From Bacteroidales bacterium (GTDB lineage: Bacteria; Bacteroidota; Bacteroidia; Bacteroidales; JAAUTT01), in NCBI GenBank assembly GCA_025350365.1, contig JANXXY010000067.1:1-16014 (forward strand): DNA of 16,014 bases. Direction: 5' to 3'. The notes beneath the pieces are model-generated. The model worked only from the letters and a program-made list of their open reading frames with translations, had not been told where the DNA came from and did not search any database. This document shows positions 7,721-13,834 of this stretch, piece after piece; position 1 is the stretch's first letter, and each line of letters opens with the position of its first letter. A program made the position numbers and the translations under genes.

Positions 7721-10132
7721 TCATTCTATTCCTAAAAAATCAATTTTTAAATCTTTGATTTTTAATTGGATTTTATGGGGATTTCGAATTTCAATACTTA
7801 TAAGATGCCCCTCTTTATCAGGTATTTTCTCGAGGTCGTATATGTCTTCATCCCTATAGGCGGACCATCCAAATTCATTTTTTAATGGAACCATAAACTC
7901 CCCCAAATTTTTTCTCGAACTAACAAGTTCTGTTTTCTTGTCAGTTTTATAAATACTTGTTAAGATATTAGGAAGTGAGGCATTATTTATACCGTCACAT
8001 GCCGCTTTAAATGATATTCTTATAACCAATTTAATATAGTTTTTGGGTGGCTTAAAGTCCTTCACTAAATTTTCGCTTGCGCCGTCGTGCCTAATTACAA
8101 AAACCTTGTTGTTTGAAATTGTCTGAATCTCTGTTGGATTCACATCATAAATATTTTCACTTGAAGGGAAAAGCTTATTATTGTGACATACATAATTATT
8201 TACAGTTTTAAAGTTTTCTCTGATTTTTGCATACTTTGAAGTTAATGCTTCATCATTTGATTCCTGCAAATTCATCTCAGGCTTAATGATATATAACTGC
8301 TCACCACCAATATACTTATCCCCATACGAATAATCATTAATGTCCCTGTTTGTTAACATAAAAGGAGTATGGTGAATATTCCGAAACGACCTGCATGTAT
8401 CTAAAACATCACCTAGCCACGGAACATAACGGGGATAATATTTTAAATGATAATTCTCCTTCAGCAGCGCCAATATAGTGGGGGCAATATTTAAATGTGA
8501 ATTTACCGAATTAAACCTGATAGGCTCAGTTAATAAAGGAGAGTAAATAATTAACGGTACATTAAAATCGTCAATCTCATTTCGAGCGGGGTAATATCCG
8601 TGATGATGGTCGCCTGTAATTATAAAGATGGTGTTTTTAAATTCGTTTTGTTTTTTATAATGTGAAAAAAAATTACGCAGACAATTGTCGCTAAATAAAC
8701 AACTTCCCCAAAGTTCTTTATAATTTCTGAGATTTCTTTTTTGAGCATCTGATAAATTTCGTCGTACCATTTCTTTCTCAAATAGCTTCTGGTATTCAGC
8801 CATTTGATCAAAAATAAAGGGTGTATGAGTTGTTAAAGTAAGATATACACTAATGTATGGTTCATGTTTTATGGATTCGAGCACCTCGAAACTAAAATTA
8901 AATAACGCATCATCGGGATATCCGGCTGACAGACCTTGCTTATCAACTCCCATCATCTTATATTTATTGCTGAATTTAGATGAGATATAATCAACTCCCT
9001 GCAACCTCATGAATCCTCCGAAATTATCAAAATTAATTTCGCCCCCCGAAAAATAATACGCCCCCCAATTATTTTTTTTAAGAATTTTAACAAGTGATAT
9101 ATGCTCCGGAGGCTGTGTTAACAATGTAAACCCGCGATCACCAAAAGGTAACGATCCAATGATGGATGGTAAAGAAGCAAAAGTGCCCTGTCCGTTACTG
9201 AGGCAATTATACCATGATAAACTATGATTGGATAATGAGTCCAAAAACGGAGTAAAACTGCCTGCAATCGCATCCCTGCCACTAAAGTCGCGAGAAAGCC
9301 CTTCGAAAATAATAATCACAATATTTGGTACCGTATCGTTGTTCCTGAAAAAGTCCTTCAAAACATTTTTAGAATCATCTATGTGCAGAAACGGATACTC
9401 CGGATCGACAAACCGGAATTGGTTTAACGTTTGATATTCTGTAATTGCCCTTAAAACTTCAGCCTGACTTTCAACCTGTTTGTGGGCATTTTTGTAAAGA
9501 TAAGTATAGCTGTCATAAATAAAGTAATGTAACTTATTATTGACCAAGTAAAAATTCTGTATCTGCTTATAATTAGGAGTATTAGGTCTCGAAAACCGAA
9601 TTAATATTACCGAAATAATCATTAATGACCCAAACGTTAGCACAACATATTTATTCCAGCTTTTCTTTTGATTCAAAAATATACTTAAAGCAATATAAAT
9701 CACAATATATACCATTAAAGGAAAAACTAGCATAAACCGACCAGTGACTTCATTAACGGTTGTAGAAATTGTATCGGTAAACGAACGAACATAAAGCTCG
9801 TGATCGAACGGAATTAGGCGCTCAAGGTAAACAACTAATAGTCCAAAAAATGTAAATATTGTTATAATGTTAAGGAAATGCAGAAAATAGCAGGCTACTT
9901 TTCGATTGATCAGATAAATCAATAAGAATGGTAAAAAGAACAATGCACAATATATGAGCCATGTAAACGTATCATAAAAAATACATTTTGATAAAACGCT
10001 CAGAAAACTCTCTCTAATAGTAAGTTTAATCCCTGCTGTAAAATACTCATATATCCGTAACAGGTAAAATATAATAAGTAGGGCAACATTGACTTTTAGA
10101 TACTCGGTAACTCCATTTTTTACTCTGTTCAT
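7721..10132 (-). CDS. LtaS/OpgB-like membrane phosphotransferase (alkaline phosphatase/sulfatase superfamily)
   Basis: An 803-residue inner-membrane protein with five N-terminal membrane segments (about 14-32, 56-76, 82-107, 133-153, 161-180) and a large periplasmic catalytic domain (about 268-590). Residues matching the LtaS metal and nucleophile set are visible: Glu277 in IFEGLS, Thr317 in NGQGTFASLP, His436 in TTHTPF, and Asp508-His509 in ITGDHHHG. Family members transfer phosphoglycerol or phosphoethanolamine to glycans or lipids, and some are sulfatases; which applies here cannot be read. A beta-rich tail of about 200 residues exceeds the usual LtaS length. I chose the ATG at 10132; an upstream TTG at 10162 would add ten residues. 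It heads the wecB-deacetylase-GT2 block with a 98-base gap to wecB. The 184 bases upstream (10133-10316) carry an AT-rich imperfect hairpin (10266-10295) but no promoter I trust. Confidence 0.88.
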   Translation of the reverse strand: MNRVKNGVTEYLKVNVALLIIFYLLRIYEYFTAGIKLTIRESFLSVLSKCIFYDTFTWLIYCALFFLPFLLIYLINRKVACYFLHFLNIITIFTFFGLLVVYLERLIPFDHELYVRSFTDTISTTVNEVTGRFMLVFPLMVYIVIYIALSIFLNQKKSWNKYVVLTFGSLMIISVILIRFSRPNTPNYKQIQNFYLVNNKLHYFIYDSYTYLYKNAHKQVESQAEVLRAITEYQTLNQFRFVDPEYPFLHIDDSKNVLKDFFRNNDTVPNIVIIIFEGLSRDFSGRDAIAGSFTPFLDSLSNHSLSWYNCLSNGQGTFASLPSIIGSLPFGDRGFTLLTQPPEHISLVKILKKNNWGAYYFSGGEINFDNFGGFMRLQGVDYISSKFSNKYKMMGVDKQGLSAGYPDDALFNFSFEVLESIKHEPYISVYLTLTTHTPFIFDQMAEYQKLFEKEMVRRNLSDAQKRNLRNYKELWGSCLFSDNCLRNFFSHYKKQNEFKNTIFIITGDHHHGYYPARNEIDDFNVPLIIYSPLLTEPIRFNSVNSHLNIAPTILALLKENYHLKYYPRYVPWLGDVLDTCRSFRNIHHTPFMLTNRDINDYSYGDKYIGGEQLYIIKPEMNLQESNDEALTSKYAKIRENFKTVNNYVCHNNKLFPSSENIYDVNPTEIQTISNNKVFVIRHDGASENLVKDFKPPKNYIKLVIRISFKAACDGINNASLPNILTSIYKTDKKTELVSSRKNLGEFMVPLKNEFGWSAYRDEDIYDLEKIPDKEGHLISIEIRNPHKIQLKIKDLKIDFLGIE

Positions 10133-10316
10133 TAAACCAGATTTCGGATTTTGAAAACACAAATTAAATCACATTTCTCTTATTATTACAATAATCTTAA
10201 CTATGATATAAATTATGCTTCATCTACCAAACAAATTTTTGATTATTCAGCTTTAGTTCTTGTTACAAATTGATTAAGAAAATCAACTCAATTTGGTCGT
10301 TAGACTGATCCCTAAA

Positions 10317-10625
10317 TTAGCCGCTTAATTTTTCAGTAAGTGCTTTTGATGATTTTGGGGGTAAAGCTTTTCTAATAAATTTACCATTATCATTGTAATA
10401 AATTGTTAATCTCAAGGCTTCATGTTTGAGTATAACCTCGTAACTTATAACTCCATTATTGTTTACTTTAAACGCTTCTAAAATTAAGTAATCAGCAAAA
10501 TTTGTTGCAATATCATTAGTAATCTCTTTCATCAATTCATGCGGTTTAATAGCCGTTTTTGTAATTGCTCCAACTGATCCAAAAAAAATAATCACTATAA
10601 ATGCTATGGAAACCAATTTTTTCAT
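10317..10625 (-). CDS. Small exported protein, possibly PepSY-like
   Basis: A 102-residue protein with a clean signal peptide (MKKLVSIAFI onward, hydrophobic to residue 18, cleavage near GSVGA at 16-20). The mature part has a helix-like segment (about 27-47), then alternating strands (YEVILKHEALRLTIYYND) and a DNGKFIRK turn, and ends in a Lys/Ser-rich tail. This strand-turn pattern resembles PepSY-like (DUF2874-type) periplasmic proteins that often accompany two-component systems in Bacteroidota, but the match is by eye. The longest frame begins at a GTG at 10637; the ATG at 10625 directly precedes the lysines of the signal peptide and is preferred. It lies 114 bases after the lysine-rich gene and 184 bases before the LtaS-like gene, all on the same strand. 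Confidence 0.75.
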   Translation of the reverse strand: MKKLVSIAFIVIIFFGSVGAITKTAIKPHELMKEITNDIATNFADYLILEAFKVNNNGVISYEVILKHEALRLTIYYNDNGKFIRKALPPKSSKALTEKLSG

Positions 10626-10670
10626 CCGAATTTTCACACAATTATTTATTTTCTGTCATAAAATAATACT

Positions 10671-10726
10671 TGAATGAAAACTCCGTTTAATGAAAATTAT
10701 TTCAAAATAAACGAAGCCTTCATTCA
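10671..10726. repeat. Long imperfect palindrome between two small genes
   Basis: Three nested arms can pair: TGAATGAA/TTCATTCA (10671-10678 with 10719-10726), CGTTTA/TAAACG (10684-10689 with 10708-10713) and TGAA/TTCA (10691-10694 with 10701-10704). It lies downstream of the lysine-rich gene and upstream of the PepSY-like gene. It may act as a weak terminator, an mRNA-stabilising stem or an operator; it lacks a good U tract for an intrinsic terminator. Confidence 0.45.
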
Positions 10727-10739
10727 TGCATTTAAACCA

Positions 10740-10943
10740 TTACTTTTGAGCTTTTTCTACTGGTTTTTGTGTTACTTTTTCAGCCTTTGCTGACCCTTTG
10801 GCTTTCGTTTTACCAGCTTTATGTTTCTTTTTACCCGCCTTTGTTTCAGTTTTGACCTTTTCCTTTACTACAGGTGGATTTTGTGCCACTGCCATGCCGC
10901 CAAGAAATGCAACTATAACCATTATTGATAACAACTTTTTCAT
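10740..10943 (-). CDS. Small exported lysine-rich protein
   Basis: A 67-residue protein with a textbook signal peptide (MKKLLSIMVIVAFLGGMAVA, cleavage predicted after Ala20). The mature chain of 47 residues holds 16 lysines, only four glutamates and no aromatic or cysteine residues, with loose repeats around KAGKKKHKAGKTKAKG. It is low-complexity, strongly cationic and probably disordered. No family is recognised; the composition recalls the acid-shock protein Asr of enterobacteria, which is also a small, Lys/Ala-rich periplasmic protein under two-component control, but that is analogy only. It begins 88 bases after the histidine kinase stop, preceded by an 11-bp-spaced direct repeat that could be the response-regulator site. 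The ATG directly precedes the signal peptide, so the start is secure. Confidence 0.8.
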   Translation of the reverse strand: MKKLLSIMVIVAFLGGMAVAQNPPVVKEKVKTETKAGKKKHKAGKTKAKGSAKAEKVTQKPVEKAQK

Positions 10944-10996
10944 GATTAAATTATTTAAGTTAATACTTCTTGATTTAAAATATGCTCAAACGTATT

Positions 10997-11031
10997 AACC
11001 AATTCTGATTTAATTCTGAAGCAAACCAATT
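10997..11031. promoter_or_regulatory. Candidate response-regulator binding region (two sets of direct repeats)
   Basis: AATTCTGA occurs twice in direct orientation at 11001-11008 and 11012-11019, exactly 11 bases apart, which fits the one-turn spacing bound by OmpR-family regulators. AACCAATT also occurs twice, at 10997-11004 and 11024-11031, flanking the first pair. The site lies 54 to 88 bases upstream of the lysine-rich protein gene and immediately after the kinase stop codon. Function is inferred from spacing and context. Confidence 0.45.
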
Positions 11032-12300
11032 TTATTTAACTGGAAAAATCAAAACAACCGAATGTTGTTCCTCATGGTAGTTATACGAAATATTTATTTG
11101 ATAGAAATCACATATCTTTTTAACTATGGCAAGTCCAAGTCCCAATGAATCTGAACGTTTACTTACTTTTTTAAATCGGTTAAATAATTCTGAAGTATTT
11201 TCATTCAAAAAGTTTCCCGAATTTGTAATTGATAGTGCCGCTTTGGATAGCTCAATTCGGATAAAACCTCCTTCGACGTTGTGCTTGATTGAATTATTAA
11301 TGAGGTTCGTAACCAGTATTTCTGTTAATGTATGATTCATTATGATCGCAAAAGACTCCTCCAGATTAGTAGTTATTATTAACTTTTTATGTTCAATAAA
11401 CTCCTCATAAGATTTTAAAGTCCGTTCAATCACCTTATTTAGATATACCTGTTCAAGGTTTTCGAACTGATTGTTCTCAATTTTGGTAATAAGAAGGAGC
11501 CCCGAGTTCAATTTCGATAACCTCGTGATGGCCTGATTAATTGCCTGTATAGTTTCCAGCTCAGTTGATCCAAGGTTTTCCGATTGAATTAATAGCTCGA
11601 GTTTAGATTTAATGATTGCCAAAGGGGTCTGAATCTCATGCGATGCATTTTCAGTAAATTCCTTTAAATTAAAAAAATCGTGACGTATTTTTTCTGACAT
11701 AGAAAGCAATACATGGTTTAATTTTTCAAATTCAGTTACATTCGTCTGTGGAAAATTCATTAATATATTATTCTTAACATCGTAACCATTTATAACCTTA
11801 ATAGTTCCATAAAAAGGCAGCCATAATCGACGAGAAATTATATAATTTATAATAATCAATACTAAGAGTAACGAGAAAAACATTATAAACATCACCTTTA
11901 CAATAGTTTGCATTAAAATATGTGTTTCGCTTAAAGGATGTAAAATTGCAATGGTATAACCTCGTTGAATTGAGTTATCGGCAACTCGCATAAACCGATA
12001 TTGGCCATAATCATTCTGAATTGTATCGAAAATCAAGGTATCTTTCAATGAAAAAGACTTTCTCAAATAGCGATTGTATAATACAACTTCAATTTCATGT
12101 CCAAATCTGTTAGAATAATCAGGAATATTAATATTATGTTGTATTTCTTCTTCAATAATTACCTTTTCAAAGTAAAGATTTTCGTCGACTTGTTTGTAAA
12201 AAACAATCTTAAGAACTTCAAAAAATACAATCCCACCAACCAAAAATACAATGATTGCGGAGCTAAAATAATAAACTGATGTTTTGGCAAGAAGTTTCAA
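11032..12300 (-). CDS. Sensor histidine kinase (HisKA/HATPase_c)
   Basis: A 422-residue inner-membrane sensor. Two membrane segments (about 9-34 and 133-156) bracket a periplasmic sensing region of about 95 residues. Then come a HAMP-like linker, a HisKA dimerisation domain with the phospho-acceptor His221 in ASHEIQTPL, and an HATPase domain with the N box NLINNSIKHN (332-341) and the G2 box SLGLGLAIVKK (385-395). The G1 box reads ITNSGN rather than the usual DxGxG, a relaxation seen in many Bacteroidota kinases, so activity is still expected. The start is TTG: the in-frame codons upstream are TTT, TAT, AAG and then the regulator's TAA, and the next Met is near residue 104, past the first membrane segment. 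Nine bases separate it from the regulator, implying coupled translation. The partner is the adjacent OmpR-type regulator. Confidence 0.92.
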   Translation of the reverse strand: MKLLAKTSVYYFSSAIIVFLVGGIVFFEVLKIVFYKQVDENLYFEKVIIEEEIQHNINIPDYSNRFGHEIEVVLYNRYLRKSFSLKDTLIFDTIQNDYGQYRFMRVADNSIQRGYTIAILHPLSETHILMQTIVKVMFIMFFSLLLVLIIINYIISRRLWLPFYGTIKVINGYDVKNNILMNFPQTNVTEFEKLNHVLLSMSEKIRHDFFNLKEFTENASHEIQTPLAIIKSKLELLIQSENLGSTELETIQAINQAITRLSKLNSGLLLITKIENNQFENLEQVYLNKVIERTLKSYEEFIEHKKLIITTNLEESFAIIMNHTLTEILVTNLINNSIKHNVEGGFIRIELSKAALSITNSGNFLNENTSELFNRFKKVSKRSDSLGLGLAIVKKICDFYQINISYNYHEEQHSVVLIFPVK

Positions 12301-12309
12301 AAAATACTT

Positions 12310-12990
12310 TTATATATTGATATTAAATTTATAACCTGTTCCATAAATTGTTTGAATGTAGTCGTTACCTCCTTTGTCAACCATTTTACGCCTGAGATTT
12401 TTTATGTGCGTATAAATAAAATCATATGAATCAAGCAAATCCACATTGTCCCCCCATAGATGTTCCGCAATAGATTCTTTCGTAAGAACCCTGTTTTTGT
12501 TTGACAAAAAGAAAATTAACATATCGTATTCCTTTTTAGTCAATGTAAGCATTTGATTATTTATAAATACTTCGAAATTATCGGGATTAATCGTAATTTC
12601 ATTGCAAATGATTTCGTTGCTCCCATTAAAAGAACGGCGGCGAATCAACGATTTAATTCGCGCATTAAGTTCAGATAAATGAAATGGTTTTGTAAGATAA
12701 TCGTCGGCCCCTATTTCCAAACCATCTATTTTATCATCAAGCGCATTGCGAGCCGAAATAATAATAATTCCGGCATTTGACTTATTTTTTTTTAGCTCTT
12801 TAATGATGTGTAAACCACTCCCGTCTGGCAAACCAATATCTACAATAACACAATCATATTTGTATAGATTAACCTTTTCGCTTGCTTTCGCATAAGTATA
12901 AGCCAATTCACAAAGGTATCCTTCCTGTTTTAAATAATTTTCAATAGATTCAGCCAGAGCAATTTCATCTTCAACAATTAGTATTTTCAT
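12310..12990 (-). CDS. OmpR/PhoB-family response regulator
   Basis: A 226-residue cytoplasmic DNA-binding regulator. The receiver domain (1-118) has the acidic pocket VEDE (6-9), phospho-acceptor Asp51 in VIVDIGLPDGSG, a switch Ser79 in IISAR, and Lys101 in LTKPF. The C-terminal winged helix (about 130-225) carries LTKKEYDML, the recognition region with RRKMVDK, and the closing TIYGTGYKF typical of Trans_reg_C domains. The longest frame starts at TTG 12999, but the ATG at 12990 begins the standard MKILIVEDE and is preferred. It is the first gene of the two-component pair, divergent from hsp20 across a 298-base gap. Likely targets are its own neighbours to the left, including the secreted small proteins and possibly the polysaccharide operon. 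Confidence 0.94.
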   Translation of the reverse strand: MKILIVEDEIALAESIENYLKQEGYLCELAYTYAKASEKVNLYKYDCVIVDIGLPDGSGLHIIKELKKNKSNAGIIIISARNALDDKIDGLEIGADDYLTKPFHLSELNARIKSLIRRRSFNGSNEIICNEITINPDNFEVFINNQMLTLTKKEYDMLIFFLSNKNRVLTKESIAEHLWGDNVDLLDSYDFIYTHIKNLRRKMVDKGGNDYIQTIYGTGYKFNINI

Positions 12991-13084
12991 GAACTTCAAG
13001 TTACAACAATATGCGTATTGCCATTTTATTAATATAAAAGTAAAATCGTAAAAAATTAGGTTACAGTATTAATTATCTATTCGT

Positions 13085-13110
13085 TCGTTGTTCATGTAAA
13101 TTTACAACGA
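13085..13110. repeat. Inverted repeat upstream of the response regulator
   Basis: TCGTTGT (13085-13091) pairs with ACAACGA (13104-13110) across 12 bases. The overlapping GTAAATTTAC (13096-13105) is itself palindromic. It lies about 95 bases ahead of the regulator start in the divergent intergenic region and could be an operator; there is no further support. Confidence 0.3.
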
Positions 13111-13168
13111 TTAATTTCAAATAAAATGATACTCGTAAACAATATTCGAGCATAGGCTATTTACACTA

Positions 13169-13187
13169 TTATGCCATTATGGCATAA
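13169..13187. promoter_or_regulatory. 19-bp perfect palindrome, candidate operator
   Basis: TTATGCCATTATGGCATAA has 9-base perfect arms (13169-13177 and 13179-13187) around a single central T. It lies in the 298-base region between the divergent response regulator and hsp20 genes, about 23 bases upstream of the putative hsp20 promoter. The symmetry and size suit a dimeric repressor or activator. No U tract follows, so a terminator is unlikely. Confidence 0.5.
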
Positions 13188-13209
13188 GATAAATAAATAA
13201 ATCAGCCAT

Positions 13210-13242
13210 TTTGTCTCTTTTTAGTCATTGGTATATAAATTG
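13210..13242 (+). promoter_or_regulatory. Candidate Bacteroidota-type promoter of hsp20
   Basis: TTTG at 13210-13213 matches the -33 element, and an AT-rich box ending in AAATTG (13232-13242, TATATAAATTG) loosely matches the TAnnTTTG -7 element about 18 bases later. A transcript would start near 13250, giving a leader of about 40 bases. The -7 match is imperfect. Confidence 0.35.
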
Positions 13243-13274
13243 AATGATGTTAAGCATAAAAACAATTAAATTAT

Positions 13275-13280
13275 AGGAGG
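13275..13280 (+). promoter_or_regulatory. Strong Shine-Dalgarno of hsp20
   Basis: AGGAGG lies eight bases before the ATG at 13289. It is unusually strong for this window, and it marks that ATG, not the downstream TTG at 13321, as the intended start of the Hsp20 gene. Confidence 0.75.
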
Positions 13281-13288
13281 ATTAAACT

Positions 13289-13713
13289 ATGTTACAATTG
13301 TAAGATTTAACAGACCTGCTTTGGCAGATGATTTTTTCAGATCAAGTTTATTAAGCGATTTATTTGATAATCAAACCCATTTTAGTACACCGGCAGTAAA
13401 TATAGCTGAAAACGGAGATGATTTCAAAATTGAAGTCGCTGCACCAGGGTTAGATAAAGATGATTTTAAAATCAATCTGGATCACAATGTTCTAACTATT
13501 TCGTCTGAAAAAGAAACCGAAAATGAAGACAATAAACCCGATTTTAATCGTAGAGAATTCAATTATAGCTCATTCAGACGCAGCTTTACTTTGCCAGGTT
13601 CCATAAATACTGAAAAGATTTTGGCAACACACAAAAACGGTATCCTAAGCATTCAAATACCTAAGCGTGTAGATTCAAAAGTTAAACCAGCCCGGGAAAT
13701 TACCATTGCTTAA
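13289..13713 (+). CDS. Small heat-shock protein Hsp20 (alpha-crystallin family), start frameshifted
   Basis: An ATP-independent holdase chaperone that binds unfolding proteins. The open frame from 13321 covers the crystallin domain: PAVNIAENGDDFKIEVAAPG, LDHNVLTISSEKE, the FRRSFTLPGSI strand, the conserved NGILSIQIPK, and a C-terminal REITIA tail carrying the I-x-I anchoring motif. The ATG at 13289, behind AGGAGG, reads only MLQL then TAA, yet the frame of the main domain reads upstream as TIVRFNRPALADDFF, the usual N-terminus of Bacteroidota Hsp20. A one-base loss between 13292 and 13300 (for example one A in TTAACA) explains this; the restored protein would have about 141 residues. A TTG start at 13321 has no ribosome-binding site. 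The defect may be a sequencing error or a real mutation. Confidence 0.85.
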
Positions 13714-13724
13714 TTTCAGCTTTT

Positions 13725-13763
13725 AAAAAGCCATCCATTCCGGATGGCTTTTTTGTTTTTTAA
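13725..13763 (+). terminator. Rho-independent terminator of hsp20
   Basis: A 12-bp stem (13725-13736 with 13742-13753, AAAAAGCCATCC / GGATGGCTTTTT) with a 5-base loop is followed by a T-rich run to about 13761. It starts 12 bases after the hsp20 stop and insulates the protease gene. Confidence 0.9.
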
Positions 13764-13834
13764 TACCAGAACAATCACACATTTTAAATAGTATCTTTAC
13801 GCCCGTCGATCAAGCATTTATAAAACGAATAAAC

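Noticed and set aside
8620..8811. 63-residue minus-strand reading frame in another frame of the LtaS-like gene
   Set aside because: Fully within a real gene and without a signal peptide, motif or ribosome-binding site.
9228..9434. 68-residue plus-strand reading frame
   Set aside because: Opposes the catalytic domain of the LtaS-like enzyme, where conserved motifs are on the other strand.
10133..10162. Extension of the LtaS-like protein to a TTG start
   Set aside because: The added ten residues precede the first membrane segment without adding a motif, and an ATG is available at 10132.
10798..10998. 66-residue plus-strand reading frame opposite the lysine-rich gene
   Set aside because: Its Phe/Leu-rich content is the reverse complement of lysine codons; the minus-strand signal peptide is far more convincing.
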